Shown: positions 10,573 through 19,363 of the stretch, in pieces
Layout of the letters: the number at the start of each line of letters is the position of its first letter
How positions within the stretch are numbered: position 1 is the stretch's first letter
Assembly (NCBI GenBank): GCA_003963075.1
Contig: RXJV01000030.1
Span: 1 to 44,516, forward strand
Origin: Burkholderiales bacterium
GTDB lineage: Bacteria > Pseudomonadota > Gammaproteobacteria > Burkholderiales > Burkholderiaceae_C
Direction of reading: 5' to 3'
DNA length: 44,516 bases
The notes under the pieces: generated by a model
Database searches by the model: none
Told to the model about the DNA's origin: nothing
The model's input: the letters and a program-made list of their open reading frames with translations, nothing else
Position numbers and translations under genes: made by a program

Positions 10573-11076
10573 ATGAAAGCCCTCTTCGCCGCCGCCGCCC
10601 TGAGCATGGCGACCTGCGCCATGGCAGGCACTGTGACCGTCAGCAACATCACTCACAAAGACCCCACCGGTTTTGGTACGGCGTTCAACGACGCGAACGT
10701 CTACAGCTTCACGCTCACCGAGAACACCTGGGTCAGCGGATTCCTCAACACCAAAGGCAGGCTGGCAACGACGCCGGCGATCGACATCCAGTCGGTCACG
10801 CTGACCAACGCCGGTACCGGTCAGACCTTCGATTGGTCCGAACTGCTCGCGGTTGACTGGAACAAGCTGCGCGCGGGTCTCGAGCAGTGGGAACTGCAGC
10901 CCCGTGATCTGTCTGCCGGCACCTGGGACCTCAGCGTCCGGGGGGTCAGCTACTCGAACAAGCAGGCGAATGGCTACACCGTGACCCTGGAGCTGCCGGA
11001 GCCGGGCACCGTCGCGCTTGCCGCCGTCGCCGTCCTGGGCGCAGTGAGCTCGACCCGCCGCCGCAAGTCGGCCTGA
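10573..11076 (+). CDS. PEP-CTERM sorted secreted protein
   Basis: In this 167-residue protein a signal peptide (residues 1-18, ending CAMAG) precedes a beta-rich domain. The C-terminal tripartite PEP-CTERM signal consists of LPEPGTVAL, a hydrophobic helix and the basic tail STRRRKSA. The family is processed by an exosortase and is often linked to exopolysaccharide or biofilm. TTTCAG (10557-10562) and CTGAAA (10568-10573) form an inverted repeat touching the ATG, so its mRNA could fold over the start. The 210-bp secA gap holds no other gene. Confidence 0.75.
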   Translation: MKALFAAAALSMATCAMAGTVTVSNITHKDPTGFGTAFNDANVYSFTLTENTWVSGFLNTKGRLATTPAIDIQSVTLTNAGTGQTFDWSELLAVDWNKLRAGLEQWELQPRDLSAGTWDLSVRGVSYSNKQANGYTVTLELPEPGTVALAAVAVLGAVSSTRRRKSA

Positions 11077-11103
11077 ATGACTCGCTTTTCACCGCTGAAG
11101 ACC

Positions 11104-11787
11104 ATGAAGAATCACTTGATCCCGCTGGTTGGTGCCGCGCTCTTGACCTTCGGGGCGCAGTTTGCCGCCGCCGCCGAAGTGACCATTGCATGGCAGGGCA
11201 ACAAGGCGCTTGCTGGTGTTGAGCTTCAGGCGTTTGACACCACGGTCAGTTCGTCCGAGCCGGTGTTTGATGACTACGCCCTGCGCCTGAGCTACACGAA
11301 CCTGAGCAACAACTCCAGTTTTGCGGCGTTTTGCATTGCGCCTCTGAAAGGCAATTCGGTGCTGCCCGAGCAGTACACGAAGTCCGCGTTTGGCGGCGAT
11401 CAAGGGGCGCATCTGGCGTCTCTCTACCAAGTCGCTTACCGTGCCAATATGGATGCGACGCAACAAGCCGCGTTCCAACTGGCCGTGTGGGAGTTCACCC
11501 AGGAAGTGCCCAACGCTTCGGGGGTGATCTCGTTCGGCACCCGGACCGGCAACTTCCACGTCAACGCGCCGGACTCGGTCCTGAACTTGGCAGACAGTTA
11601 TGTTTCCGATGCGCTGAACTTCAAAGGTCACAGCGCCTTCAGCGTCTTCAAGCTAAAAAACGCGAGCTATCAAGACCTGGTCACGGCCGAGATCACCTCC
11701 GCGGTGCCCGAGCCCGAGACGTTTGCTCTGTTCCTGGGCGGCCTGGGCGCCATCGGCCTGCTGGCGCGCCGCCGGACGGTACGCTGA
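11104..11787 (+). CDS. PEP-CTERM protein with thioester-domain signatures
   Basis: This 227-residue protein has an N-terminal signal peptide (MKNHLIPLVGAALLTFGAQF, then AAAAE) and ends in a PEP-CTERM signal (VPEPETFAL, hydrophobic helix, ARRRTVR). In the middle, AAFCIAPL and, about 50 residues later, FQLAVWEF match the Cys- and Gln-bearing motifs of surface thioester domains, whose internal Cys-Gln bond can attach covalently to targets. ATG 11104 is preferred over 11077 because it begins a clean signal peptide. It lies 27 bp after another PEP-CTERM gene, probably in one transcript. Confidence 0.7.
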   Translation: MKNHLIPLVGAALLTFGAQFAAAAEVTIAWQGNKALAGVELQAFDTTVSSSEPVFDDYALRLSYTNLSNNSSFAAFCIAPLKGNSVLPEQYTKSAFGGDQGAHLASLYQVAYRANMDATQQAAFQLAVWEFTQEVPNASGVISFGTRTGNFHVNAPDSVLNLADSYVSDALNFKGHSAFSVFKLKNASYQDLVTAEITSAVPEPETFALFLGGLGAIGLLARRRTVR

Positions 11788-11811
11788 CCTGTTCGTTCGA
11801 GCAGGGCTCTG

Positions 11812-11846
11812 AAAAAGAAACGCCCCGCAGCGTCCGCTGCTGGGCG
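11812..11846 (-). terminator. rho-independent terminator of rpoH
   Basis: On the minus strand a 12-bp stem with one mismatch (11835-11846 with 11821-11832, 2-nt loop) is followed by TTTCTTTTT. It lies about 80 bases beyond the rpoH stop and facing the end of the rightward PEP-CTERM gene. Confidence 0.75.
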
Positions 11847-11924
11847 TTGTCGCTTGAGGTCAGGCAGTTCCAGTGATGCAATTGCCGCAGCGCCGGCTCA
11901 GGTCGCTGGAGGCGCCACAACCGT

Positions 11925-12842
11925 TCAGGTCGTCTCGGTCAGCGCCTTCTTCATCTTCTTCATCGCGGCGACTTCGATCTGGCGGATGCGCTCGGCCGAC
12001 ACGCCGTATTCGGCGGCCAACTCATGCAGCGTCATGCCGCCTGAGGCATCGTCGTTCACCCGCAGCCAGCGTTCCTCAACGATGCGTCGGCTGCGCGGGT
12101 CCAACACGTCCAGGGCTCGCTGGATGCCGTCGCCTGCAAGATCGTCGCGCAAACGGGCTTCAATGACGCGAGTCGGCTCCTGGCTGTCATCAGCCAGATA
12201 GGCGATCGGCGCAAAGCTCTCTCCATCGTCGTCGCTCTGCGGCTCCAGGGCCACGTCGCCGCCGGACATGCGGGTTTCCATTTCCAGCACGTCTTCGCGT
12301 TTGACGTTGAGTTCGCGAGCCACATGGGCCACCTCACCCTCGGTCAACGTGTTGCGGTGGGTGGAGGCGTCGTCCTGGCCCGATTTGAGCTGGTGCTTCA
12401 TCGAACGCAGGTTGAAGAACAGCTTGCGCTGGGCCTTGGTCGTCGCGACCTTGACCATGCGCCAGTTCTTCAGGATGTACTCGTGAATCTCGGCCTTGAT
12501 CCAGTGCATCGCATAGCTCACCAGCCGAACGCCCTGGTCGGGGTCAAACCGCTTGACGGCCTTCATCAAGCCGACATTGCCCTCCTGGATCAGGTCGCCC
12601 TGGGGCAGCCCGTAGCCGACGTACTGGCGCGAGATGGACACCACCAGCCTCAGGTGCGACAGCACCAGGCGCCCGGCGGCCTCCAGGTCGCCATGGTCCC
12701 GCAGGCGGCGGGCAGCCGTGCTTTCCTCCTCGGCGGTCAGCAGCGGCAGGCGGTTGACCGCGTTGATGTAGGCATCAAGATTGCCCAGCGAGGGCACCAG
12801 GGCCCAGGGGTCGCGGACGGCAATGGCGGCGGTGGCAGGCAT
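11925..12842 (-). CDS. rpoH: RNA polymerase heat-shock sigma factor RpoH (sigma-32)
   Basis: This 305-residue protein directs core RNA polymerase to heat-shock promoters. Sigma region 2 (GDLIQEGNVGLMKAVKRFDP, then YAMHWIKAEI) spans about residues 80-118. The RpoH-specific box QRKLFFNLR follows near 138. The region 4 helix-turn-helix (LHELAAEYGVSAERIRQIEV) is near the C-terminus. A GAGG element lies about ten bases before the ATG at 12842. The promoter region carries a CIRCE operator and the leader an inverted repeat. Confidence 0.96.
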   Translation of the reverse strand: MPATAAIAVRDPWALVPSLGNLDAYINAVNRLPLLTAEEESTAARRLRDHGDLEAAGRLVLSHLRLVVSISRQYVGYGLPQGDLIQEGNVGLMKAVKRFDPDQGVRLVSYAMHWIKAEIHEYILKNWRMVKVATTKAQRKLFFNLRSMKHQLKSGQDDASTHRNTLTEGEVAHVARELNVKREDVLEMETRMSGGDVALEPQSDDDGESFAPIAYLADDSQEPTRVIEARLRDDLAGDGIQRALDVLDPRSRRIVEERWLRVNDDASGGMTLHELAAEYGVSAERIRQIEVAAMKKMKKALTETT

Positions 12843-12862
12843 CGTGACGAGTCCTCAAACAA

Positions 12863-12883
12863 CCATCGCGAAACATGCGATGG
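12863..12883 (-). promoter_or_regulatory. hairpin in the rpoH leader
   Basis: CCATCGC (12863-12869) and GCGATGG (12877-12883) form a perfect 7-bp stem with a 7-nt loop. It lies between the promoter and the ribosome binding site of rpoH, so the leader RNA would contain it. It could tune translation or stability; a thermosensor role is speculative. Confidence 0.4.
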
Positions 12884-12890
12884 CGGCGTG

Positions 12891-12920
12891 ATATTAGCAC
12901 TCTGCCATGTTGAGTGCCAA
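12891..12920 (-). promoter_or_regulatory. CIRCE operator (HrcA site) overlapping rpoH promoter
   Basis: TTAGCACTC (12894-12902), a 9-bp spacer, then GAGTGCCAA (12912-12920) matches the CIRCE consensus TTAGCACTC-N9-GAGTGCTAA at 17 of 18 arm positions. Read on the minus strand the same bases give a -35 TTGGCA (12915-12920), a 17-bp spacer and a -10-like CTAATA (12892-12897). HrcA bound here would block the promoter 50 bp before rpoH. Confidence 0.9.
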
Positions 12921-13009
12921 AGCCGGCCAGGACCAGCCTGAAATGCAGTGTTGCTGCCGGCGCAACGGTGTGCAGTCACCAACATCTGGTGGCTGGAACT
13001 TCTCGTGGG

Positions 13010-13510
13010 TCAGTCGACCAAGCCGAAATCCGGGCTTTTGATCATTGCTTCGATGTCCAGCAGGATCAGCATCCGCTCGCCAATCTTGCCCAGGCCGGTG
13101 ATGAAGCGGGCATCCATCGCCGCCGGTACCTCGGGGCGGGGCTTGATTTCCTCGGCGCTCAGCTCCAGCACGTCGGAGACCGAGTCGACGACGATTCCGA
13201 CCACGCGTCCGGCCACATTGAGCACGATGACGACGGTAAAGCCGTTGTACTCGGCCGCCTGGCCCAGGCGCAGCCGCAGGTCGAGGATCGGAACGATGAC
13301 GCCGCGCAGATTGACCACGCCCTTGACGAAAGCCGGCGCGTTGGCCACGCGCGTCGGCGCTTCATAGGATCGGATTTCCTGAACCCTCAGGATGTCCAAG
13401 CCGTATTCCTCTTCGCTGATGCGGAAGGTCAGGAACTGGCGGTTGTCTGTACGGGCCAAGGCCTGCCCGGCCTGGGCGCCGGTGCTGGGAACGAGGTCGG
13501 TGGAGCTCAT
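13010..13510 (-). CDS. cheW: chemotaxis coupling protein CheW
   Basis: This 166-residue scaffold links chemoreceptors to the kinase CheA at the cell pole. The CheW beta-barrel starts at QFLTFRISEEEYGLDILRVQ and includes VKGVVNLRGVIVPILDLRLR and VGIVVDSVSDVLEL, all conserved in the family. Length is normal, with a 25-residue unstructured N-terminal tail. It stands alone; no other chemotaxis gene is nearby. It lies 167 bp upstream of rpoH on the same strand, but the rpoH promoter in the gap suggests separate control. Bases 13511-13684 show nothing recognisable. Confidence 0.93.
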   Translation of the reverse strand: MSSTDLVPSTGAQAGQALARTDNRQFLTFRISEEEYGLDILRVQEIRSYEAPTRVANAPAFVKGVVNLRGVIVPILDLRLRLGQAAEYNGFTVVIVLNVAGRVVGIVVDSVSDVLELSAEEIKPRPEVPAAMDARFITGLGKIGERMLILLDIEAMIKSPDFGLVD

Positions 13511-13684
13511 CGGGCGCTGTGCAAGGGGAAGGAGGAAGCTTCATTTTGCCCGCTCCGCGAACGCAGCCGCTGCGAACATTCCTTGATCCCAGCCTCTGGC
13601 TCATCGACGGTCGGCAGCCCGGCTGGTCTGCGCCAGGCGGCTGACCAGCGCGCGCTCCGCCGGAGCCGGCAGCGGCCACCGGAT

Positions 13685-16252
13685 TCATTCGGCCTGGGCC
13701 TCGCGCAGGGTCTGCACCACGGGCCGCATCAGCAGGCCGCGCAGGCTCCACCAGCCGGCGCTCCAGGCCAGCAGCGCGCCGCAGGCCGCGCCGACGAGTG
13801 GCACCCAGGGCTTGATCTGCCAGTCGAACTCGAATACCCAGCGCGCCAGCAGCGCCGCCAGCACCAAGGCCACGGCGCCGGCCAGAAAGCCTGCCAGCGC
13901 ACCCACGCCCAGCAATTCGGCGCGTTGCACCTGTGCCAACAGCGTGGACGGCGCGCCGAGCGCCCGCATCAGTGCGAACTCGCGCGTGCGCGCCTCGCGC
14001 GTGCTGCCCACGGCCGCCAGCAGCACGACCAGGCCGGTCGCCAGCGTGAAGCCGAAAAGGAATTGCACGGCCTGGATCACCTGGTCTAGCACACCCTGAA
14101 CCTGGTTGAGCTGGGCCGACACATCGATGACGGTCAGGTTCGGAAACTGCCGTGCGAGATCGCGGTCCAACCGGCTGCCCGCCGGCAGGCGGTAGGCGGC
14201 GATCTGCGTCGCCGGCAGGTCGGGCAGCTCGGCAGTCTCGAACAGCACGAAAAAGTTGACCCGCATCGATGACCAGTCCACCTTGCGCAGGCTGGTGATG
14301 CGGCCCTGCACCGGCTGGCCGCCGATGTTGAACGCCAGCGTGTCGCCGAGCTTGAGCCCGAGCGTCGTGGCGAGGCCCGACTCGACGCTCAGGCCGAGTT
14401 CGCCCGCCGGAGCGCTGCCCCAGCGCCCGGCGACGATCTCGTTGTGGGCCGGTGCGGCCCCGGCATGGCTGAGATTGAACTCGCGCTCTGCGAGGCGCTG
14501 GGCGCGCTCGTTGGCAAAGCGCCGGGCCTGCACCGCCTCGCCACCGATGGCGGTCAGCCGGCCGCGGATCATCGGATACCAATCAAAGCGCTCGACACCG
14601 GCGCCGGTCAGCGTCGCGCGGAAGGCCTCGCTCTGGTCGGGCTGGATGTTGATGACGAAACGGTCCGGTGCCGCCGCCGGCGTGGCGCGGCGCCAGCTGT
14701 CGATCAGGTCGGTGCGCAGCAGCACCAGCAGGGCCAGGGCCAGCATGCCGACGGCCAGCGAGGCCACCTGCATGACTGCAAACCATGGCCGCGCCGCCAC
14801 CTGGCGCGTGGCCAGCAGCAGCCAGCGGGGCAGGCCGGCGCCGCTGACATTGACCGGCACCAGCCGGCGCAACAGCCCGACAGCGGCCCAGGCCAGCAGC
14901 CCGAACAGAAGCACCGCGGCGGCAAAGCCTGCCGCCGCGATGGCGCCGAGCTTCAGGTCGTCGGCAAGCACCACGAGGATGGCCGCGAGGCCCGCGACAC
15001 CGGCGCCCAGCACCAGCAGCGATCCGGCCTTGGGCGCGCCCAGGTCGCGGCGGATCACGCGCAGCGGTGGCACGGCCGCGAGCTGCAACACCGGCGGCAG
15101 GCCGAAGCCCAGCAGCAGCGACAGCCCCAATCCGAGGCCGAGCAGCGCAGGCCAGGCTCTGGGAGGCGGCAGGTCCACGTCGATCAGGCCGGCCAGCAGC
15201 GACACAAAGACCTGGTGCAAGCCCAGGCCGACGACCACGCCGGCGAGGCTGGCGCTCAGGCCTGCAAGGAGGAACTCCAGGCCATAGGCCCAGGCGATGC
15301 GGCGCTGCGGCTGGCCAAGCACACGCAGCATGGCGCAGGCGTCCAGATGCCGGGCTGCAAAGTCGCGCGCGGCCAGGGCCACCGCCACCGCGGCGAGCAG
15401 GGCCGAGAGCATGGCCACCAGGCGGAGGAAGCGTGCGGCACGGTCCAAGGTCTGGCGCATCTCGGGGCGGCCGGACTCCAGCGACTCGAGCCTCACACCG
15501 CGCAGCCCGTCACCCTCGATCAGGCGCTCGGCGCCCGCGACGAAGCGACGCACCGCGTCGGGTGCCGCACGCGGGCCCGGCACGACCGCCAGACGGTAGG
15601 TGATGCGGCTGGCCGGCTGAACGAGGTGGGTGGCTGCCAGGTCGCCCTCGGTCAGCATCACGCGCGGCGCGAAGTTCATGAAGCCGGCGCCGCGGTCGGG
15701 TTCGGTGTCGATGATGGCGGCCAGCTTGAAGCGGCCGTCGCCCAGCAGCAGCATGTCGCCCAGCTTGAGGCCGAGGCCGTCCGCCACTGCCGGGTCGACC
15801 CAGATCTCGCCGGGCGCCGGTGCGCCGCTGCGGCCCGGCAGGGCCTCGCGCAGCGCGATCCGGCCGCGCAGCGGATAGCCTTCGCCAACCGCCTTCACGG
15901 CCACCAGCCGGGTCTCGCCGCCCTGTGCGTCTTCGGCCCGCGCCATGCTGGCAAAAGTCAGGCTGCGCGCGCCGCTCAGTTGCAGCGTGGCGGCCAGATC
16001 GAGCAGGGGCTGCGGTGTCGGCTGGTCGCTGGCGACCACGGCGTCACCGCCGAGCAACTGCGCCGCGTCTCGACGTAGCCCCTGGTCCAGCCGATCGGAC
16101 AGAAAGGCCACCGCGCACAGCGCCGCGACCGCAAGGGCCACGGCCAGCATCAGCAATCGCAGTTCCCCGGCCCGCCAGTCCCGCAGCAACTGGCGCCAGG
16201 CGACGGCCAGGATGAGGGGCGGACGCGGTGCGGGCGGGGCGGCGGGCTTCAT
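13685..16252 (-). CDS. FtsX/YbbP-type ABC transporter permease
   Basis: This 855-residue inner-membrane protein has an N-terminal helix (LRLLMLAVALAVAALCAVAF), a periplasmic MacB-PCD-like domain and two FtsX-type four-helix blocks. It resembles E. coli YbbP, the permease partner of the ATPase YbbA, implicated in exporting or extracting lipophilic molecules. No ATPase gene is adjacent, so the partner is encoded elsewhere or off the usual operon. ATG 16252 (MKPAAPPAPRPP) is chosen over an upstream in-frame start. The gene ends at 13685, 175 bp from cheW. Confidence 0.8.
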   Translation of the reverse strand: MKPAAPPAPRPPLILAVAWRQLLRDWRAGELRLLMLAVALAVAALCAVAFLSDRLDQGLRRDAAQLLGGDAVVASDQPTPQPLLDLAATLQLSGARSLTFASMARAEDAQGGETRLVAVKAVGEGYPLRGRIALREALPGRSGAPAPGEIWVDPAVADGLGLKLGDMLLLGDGRFKLAAIIDTEPDRGAGFMNFAPRVMLTEGDLAATHLVQPASRITYRLAVVPGPRAAPDAVRRFVAGAERLIEGDGLRGVRLESLESGRPEMRQTLDRAARFLRLVAMLSALLAAVAVALAARDFAARHLDACAMLRVLGQPQRRIAWAYGLEFLLAGLSASLAGVVVGLGLHQVFVSLLAGLIDVDLPPPRAWPALLGLGLGLSLLLGFGLPPVLQLAAVPPLRVIRRDLGAPKAGSLLVLGAGVAGLAAILVVLADDLKLGAIAAAGFAAAVLLFGLLAWAAVGLLRRLVPVNVSGAGLPRWLLLATRQVAARPWFAVMQVASLAVGMLALALLVLLRTDLIDSWRRATPAAAPDRFVINIQPDQSEAFRATLTGAGVERFDWYPMIRGRLTAIGGEAVQARRFANERAQRLAEREFNLSHAGAAPAHNEIVAGRWGSAPAGELGLSVESGLATTLGLKLGDTLAFNIGGQPVQGRITSLRKVDWSSMRVNFFVLFETAELPDLPATQIAAYRLPAGSRLDRDLARQFPNLTVIDVSAQLNQVQGVLDQVIQAVQFLFGFTLATGLVVLLAAVGSTREARTREFALMRALGAPSTLLAQVQRAELLGVGALAGFLAGAVALVLAALLARWVFEFDWQIKPWVPLVGAACGALLAWSAGWWSLRGLLMRPVVQTLREAQAE

Positions 16253-16358
16253 TAACAGGACTGTAGCCGCGGCGTCCGGGCCACGGGACCTCACCTCACC
16301 GCTGCCGTTCGCGCCCGTCGGATGTCACCGTGCCGAGCCTGTAAACTCGCGCCCTGAC

Positions 16359-16432
16359 GCGGGTGTAGTTCAATGGTAGAACGCTAGCTTCCCAAGCTCG
16401 ATACGTGGGTTCGATTCCCATCACCCGCTCCA
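16359..16432 (+). tRNA. tRNA-Gly(CCC)
   Basis: This 74-nt gene has acceptor strands GCGGGTG/CACCCGC, D-arm GTTC-GAAC, anticodon loop TTCCCAA (anticodon CCC), T-loop TTCGATT and an encoded CCA. It resembles the glyU type. The anticodon stem CTAGC/GCTCG has one T-C mismatch at its second pair. The right-hand ICE begins directly at its 3' end, so the last bases are shared with the element's att site. Confidence 0.93.
16415..16432 (+). other. ICE attachment site at tRNA-Gly 3' end
   Basis: The last 18 bases of the tRNA gene are the expected crossover segment: ICEclc-family integrases recombine at the 3' end of tRNA-Gly, and such an integrase follows at 16672. The partner repeat at the other end of the ICE was not seen within the window. 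The exact length of the core is inferred. Confidence 0.6.
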
Positions 16433-16671
16433 CTTCGACTTTCCACGGACTTCCAGAAAAGACCATGGAGTGTCGCAAGTGATTGTCACGGTTCAGCTTT
16501 TTCGCCATCGTTGAATCCAGTGACTGCCAGCGAAAACCACTGACTGCCGGTACAAAGCGGTACATCAAGTGGTACATCGGAACGCGGAGCTTCCCACTTT
16601 CGCATTCTTGCTGGAGGAGCGCGGGGACGAACAGGACCATGCAGCCAACTCGATTCTCAGGAGTTGGGCTC

Positions 16672-18597
16672 ATGCTCTCAGACCTCATGGTTCGTCAGGC
16701 CAAGACGACCGGCAAACCGTACACGCTGGCCGATGCCGACGGCCTCTCCCTCTTCGTTTCCGCCAACGGCGCCAAGGCTTGGCACTTCCGCTTCACGTGG
16801 GGCGGCAAGCGCGATCGCATGTCCTTCGGCAGCTACCCGGCCCTCTCCCTGAAGGAGGCGCGCGAGCTTCGTGATGGAGCCCGCACGCTGCTCGCCAAGG
16901 GCGTCAACCCGCACACCGAACGCAAGCGCAAGCGCCACGCCATCGTGTTGGCGGGCGAACACACGTTCAAAGCGGTCTATGACCAGTGGCTGGCACATCG
17001 CAAGCTGTCGTTGGAGGAAGGACGGCAGACCAGCCTGGAGCAGATCGCCCGCGTCTTCAAGAAAGACGTGTTCCCGGTGCTGCACCACCTGACGATCTAC
17101 GACATCACGCGCGCGCACCTGCTGGACATCATCGGCAAGGTGGAAAAGCGCGGCTCGCTGTCGGTGGCCGAGAAGCTCAGGACGTGGTTCACCCAACTGT
17201 TCACCTATGCCACGGTGGCGATCCCGAACATGCACGACAACCCCTCCAAGGACTTGGAGGTCGTCGCGCTGCCGCTGCCGCCGGTCGAACACAACCCGTT
17301 CCTACGCATGCCAGAGCTGCCGATCATGTTGCAGACGCTGCGCAAGTACCGCGGGCGCCTGAACACGCAGTTGGGCATTCGGCTGCTGATGCTCACCGGC
17401 GTGCGCACCGGCGAGCTGCGTTTCGCCACGCCCGACCAGTTCGACCTTGAGCAAGGCCTGTGGATCATCCCGGTGGCCAGGCTCAAGCAGCGCGCGCTAC
17501 TCACGAAGAAGAAGCGCAAGCGCCTGGTGGACATCCCGCCCTACATCGTGCCACTGTCGGTGCAGGCCCAGGAAATCGTTCGCCACCTGCTGGACCAGTG
17601 CAAGCCGGCCCAGGCCTACCTCATCCCGGGCGACTGGTGCTTGAAGCACACCGTCAGCGAGAACACGTTCAACGGCGCGCTCAAGCGCATGGGCTACGAG
17701 GACCAGCTCACGGGGCACGGCATCCGCGCGACGATTTCGACCGCGCTCAACGAACTCGGCTACCCGAAGAAGTGGGTGGATGCCCAGCTCTCGCACGCCG
17801 ACCCGGACAAGATCAGCGCGACCTACAACCACGCCGAGTACGTCGAGCAGCGCCGCGTGATGATGCAGGATTGGGCGGATCGCCTGGACCTGTTCGAGCA
17901 GAACCAGGTCGAGATCGCCAGCCGCCACCTGACCATCACGCTGCAAGGTCTGCCGACCATCGCCGGCCAGGCGGCCGTGCAGCCGCCGGTTGTCGACCTC
18001 ACCGCGCCGCAGTTGATCGTGACCGCGCCGACGCCCAATATGCCCACAGCGCCGGCATCGGTGCAGCGGTTGTCGGCCGTGCGCATGCCCGAATACGCCC
18101 GGCCGCGGCTGTCGGACGCGCAGCGCGAACGCCTGCAGGTGCTGGAGACCTTCGAGGCGCCGCACAACCTTTCGGTGGCGAACTACGCCAAGCTCGCGGG
18201 CAAGTCGCGCCGCTGGATCACCTATGAGATCCAGGCCGGCAACCTGCTGTCCATCCACATGGGCCATCGGGGGCAGCGGGTGCCGGACTGGCAGCTCGAT
18301 CCGCTCAAGCGCAGGCTCGTGCAGTCCGTGCTCAAGCAGGTGCCGCGGGGTCTCGACACTTGGTCCATCTACCACTCGCTCCTGCAGTCCTATGACGCGC
18401 TGGGCGGACGCTCAGCCATCGAGGCCGTCAGCCCGAAGAACCTGCATCTGGCCGCGCGGCTGGTCGCGGCGCGGAGCGTCGCGGTGGACGACCCCGCAGA
18501 GGCTTCCAACATCCCGGTGGAAGTGCGGCAGCGCGTGCAGCGGCTGGTGCGTGACGCCATTACGGCAGATGTGTCGGATGACCTGGTAGCGCCATGA
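16672..18597 (+). CDS. ICEclc-type (IntB13-like) tyrosine integrase
   Basis: This 641-residue integrase carries a P4-type N-terminal arm-binding domain (about 1-90) and a catalytic domain. Visible are LTGVRTGELRFA (catalytic Arg), HGIRATISTALN (HxxR), LSHADPDKISATYNHAEY (His and nucleophilic Tyr), and a roughly 200-residue C-terminal extension. That extension and the tRNA-Gly target are features of ICEclc and PAGI-2 integrases. ATG 16672 (MLSDLMVRQAKTTG) is chosen because the 63 codons before it are not protein-like. Upstream, GGTACA repeats at 16549, 16559 and 16571 may be regulatory or arm sites. Confidence 0.92.
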   Translation: MLSDLMVRQAKTTGKPYTLADADGLSLFVSANGAKAWHFRFTWGGKRDRMSFGSYPALSLKEARELRDGARTLLAKGVNPHTERKRKRHAIVLAGEHTFKAVYDQWLAHRKLSLEEGRQTSLEQIARVFKKDVFPVLHHLTIYDITRAHLLDIIGKVEKRGSLSVAEKLRTWFTQLFTYATVAIPNMHDNPSKDLEVVALPLPPVEHNPFLRMPELPIMLQTLRKYRGRLNTQLGIRLLMLTGVRTGELRFATPDQFDLEQGLWIIPVARLKQRALLTKKKRKRLVDIPPYIVPLSVQAQEIVRHLLDQCKPAQAYLIPGDWCLKHTVSENTFNGALKRMGYEDQLTGHGIRATISTALNELGYPKKWVDAQLSHADPDKISATYNHAEYVEQRRVMMQDWADRLDLFEQNQVEIASRHLTITLQGLPTIAGQAAVQPPVVDLTAPQLIVTAPTPNMPTAPASVQRLSAVRMPEYARPRLSDAQRERLQVLETFEAPHNLSVANYAKLAGKSRRWITYEIQAGNLLSIHMGHRGQRVPDWQLDPLKRRLVQSVLKQVPRGLDTWSIYHSLLQSYDALGGRSAIEAVSPKNLHLAARLVAARSVAVDDPAEASNIPVEVRQRVQRLVRDAITADVSDDLVAP

Positions 18598-18670
18598 GGC
18601 ACAAGACTGGGCCGTACCTCGATACGGTGCGGCGCTTCATAGGAGACATAGCGAGTGATCCAGCCCAGCG

Positions 18671-19363
18671 TCAACCTGCTTCAGGGTCTTTGGGCTTTTC
18701 GCCCGTGGTCGCTCCTTCGCCGTAGAACTGCACGCCGAGTTCGATGCGTGGTCGGCCCGAGGCGATGCGATGACGGTTGGTGTCCCGCAGCGAGTAAACA
18801 CAGCCGCAGTATTCCTGCTGGTAGAAGTTCTCGCGCTTGCTGATCTCGATCATGCGCGCCGAGCCGCCACCCTTGCGCCAGTTGTATTCCCAGTACATCA
18901 CACCTGGGTACTTGGCCGCCGCACGCACGCCGCAGTCGTTGATCTGCTGCATGTTCTTCCAACGCGATATACTCAGAGAACTGGTGATCACCGGAAAGCC
19001 ATGCTCATGCGCATACAGCGCCGTGCGCTCGAAGCGCATGTCGAAGCACATGGTGCAGCGCACGCCGCGCTCGGGCTCGTGCTCCATCCCCCGGGCCCGC
19101 TCGAACCAGTTGTCCCGATCGTAGTCGGCATCGATGAAGGGCACGCCGAACTGCTCGGCGAAGCGGATGTTCTCGTTCTTGCGCAGCTCGTATTCCTTGA
19201 GCGGATGGATGTTGGGGTTGTAGAAGAAGATGGTGTAGTCGATGCCAGAGGCCAGCATGGCCTCCATGACCTCGCCCGAGCACGGCGCGCAGCAGGAATG
19301 CAGCAGCACCTTGTCATGGCCGCCGGGCAGCGCAAGCGGTTTGCGTTCGATGGTGGTGTTCAT
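18671..19363 (-). CDS. queH: QueH, epoxyqueuosine reductase (DUF208)
   Basis: This 230-residue protein catalyses the last step of queuosine synthesis, reducing epoxyqueuosine in tRNA. The DUF208 hallmarks are all visible: HSCCAPCS near residue 22, the segment [28 protein letters not shown], and [13 protein letters not shown] near the C-terminus; these cysteines bind the iron-sulfur and metal centres. Its ATG overlaps the stop of the MetR-like gene by 4 bp (ATGA), so the two are co-translated. Its presence in ICE cargo beside methionine genes is unusual. Confidence 0.92.
   Translation of the reverse strand: MNTTIERKPLALPGGHDKVLLHSCCAPCSGEVMEAMLASGIDYTIFFYNPNIHPLKEYELRKNENIRFAEQFGVPFIDADYDRDNWFERARGMEHEPERGVRCTMCFDMRFERTALYAHEHGFPVITSSLSISRWKNMQQINDCGVRAAAKYPGVMYWEYNWRKGGGSARMIEISKRENFYQQEYCGCVYSLRDTNRHRIASGRPRIELGVQFYGEGATTGEKPKDPEAG

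Noticed and set aside
13362-14582. 406-codon minus-strand frame overlapping cheW and the permease
   Set aside because: It is Arg/Gly/Ala-rich and out of frame with both real genes, whose motifs are unambiguous.
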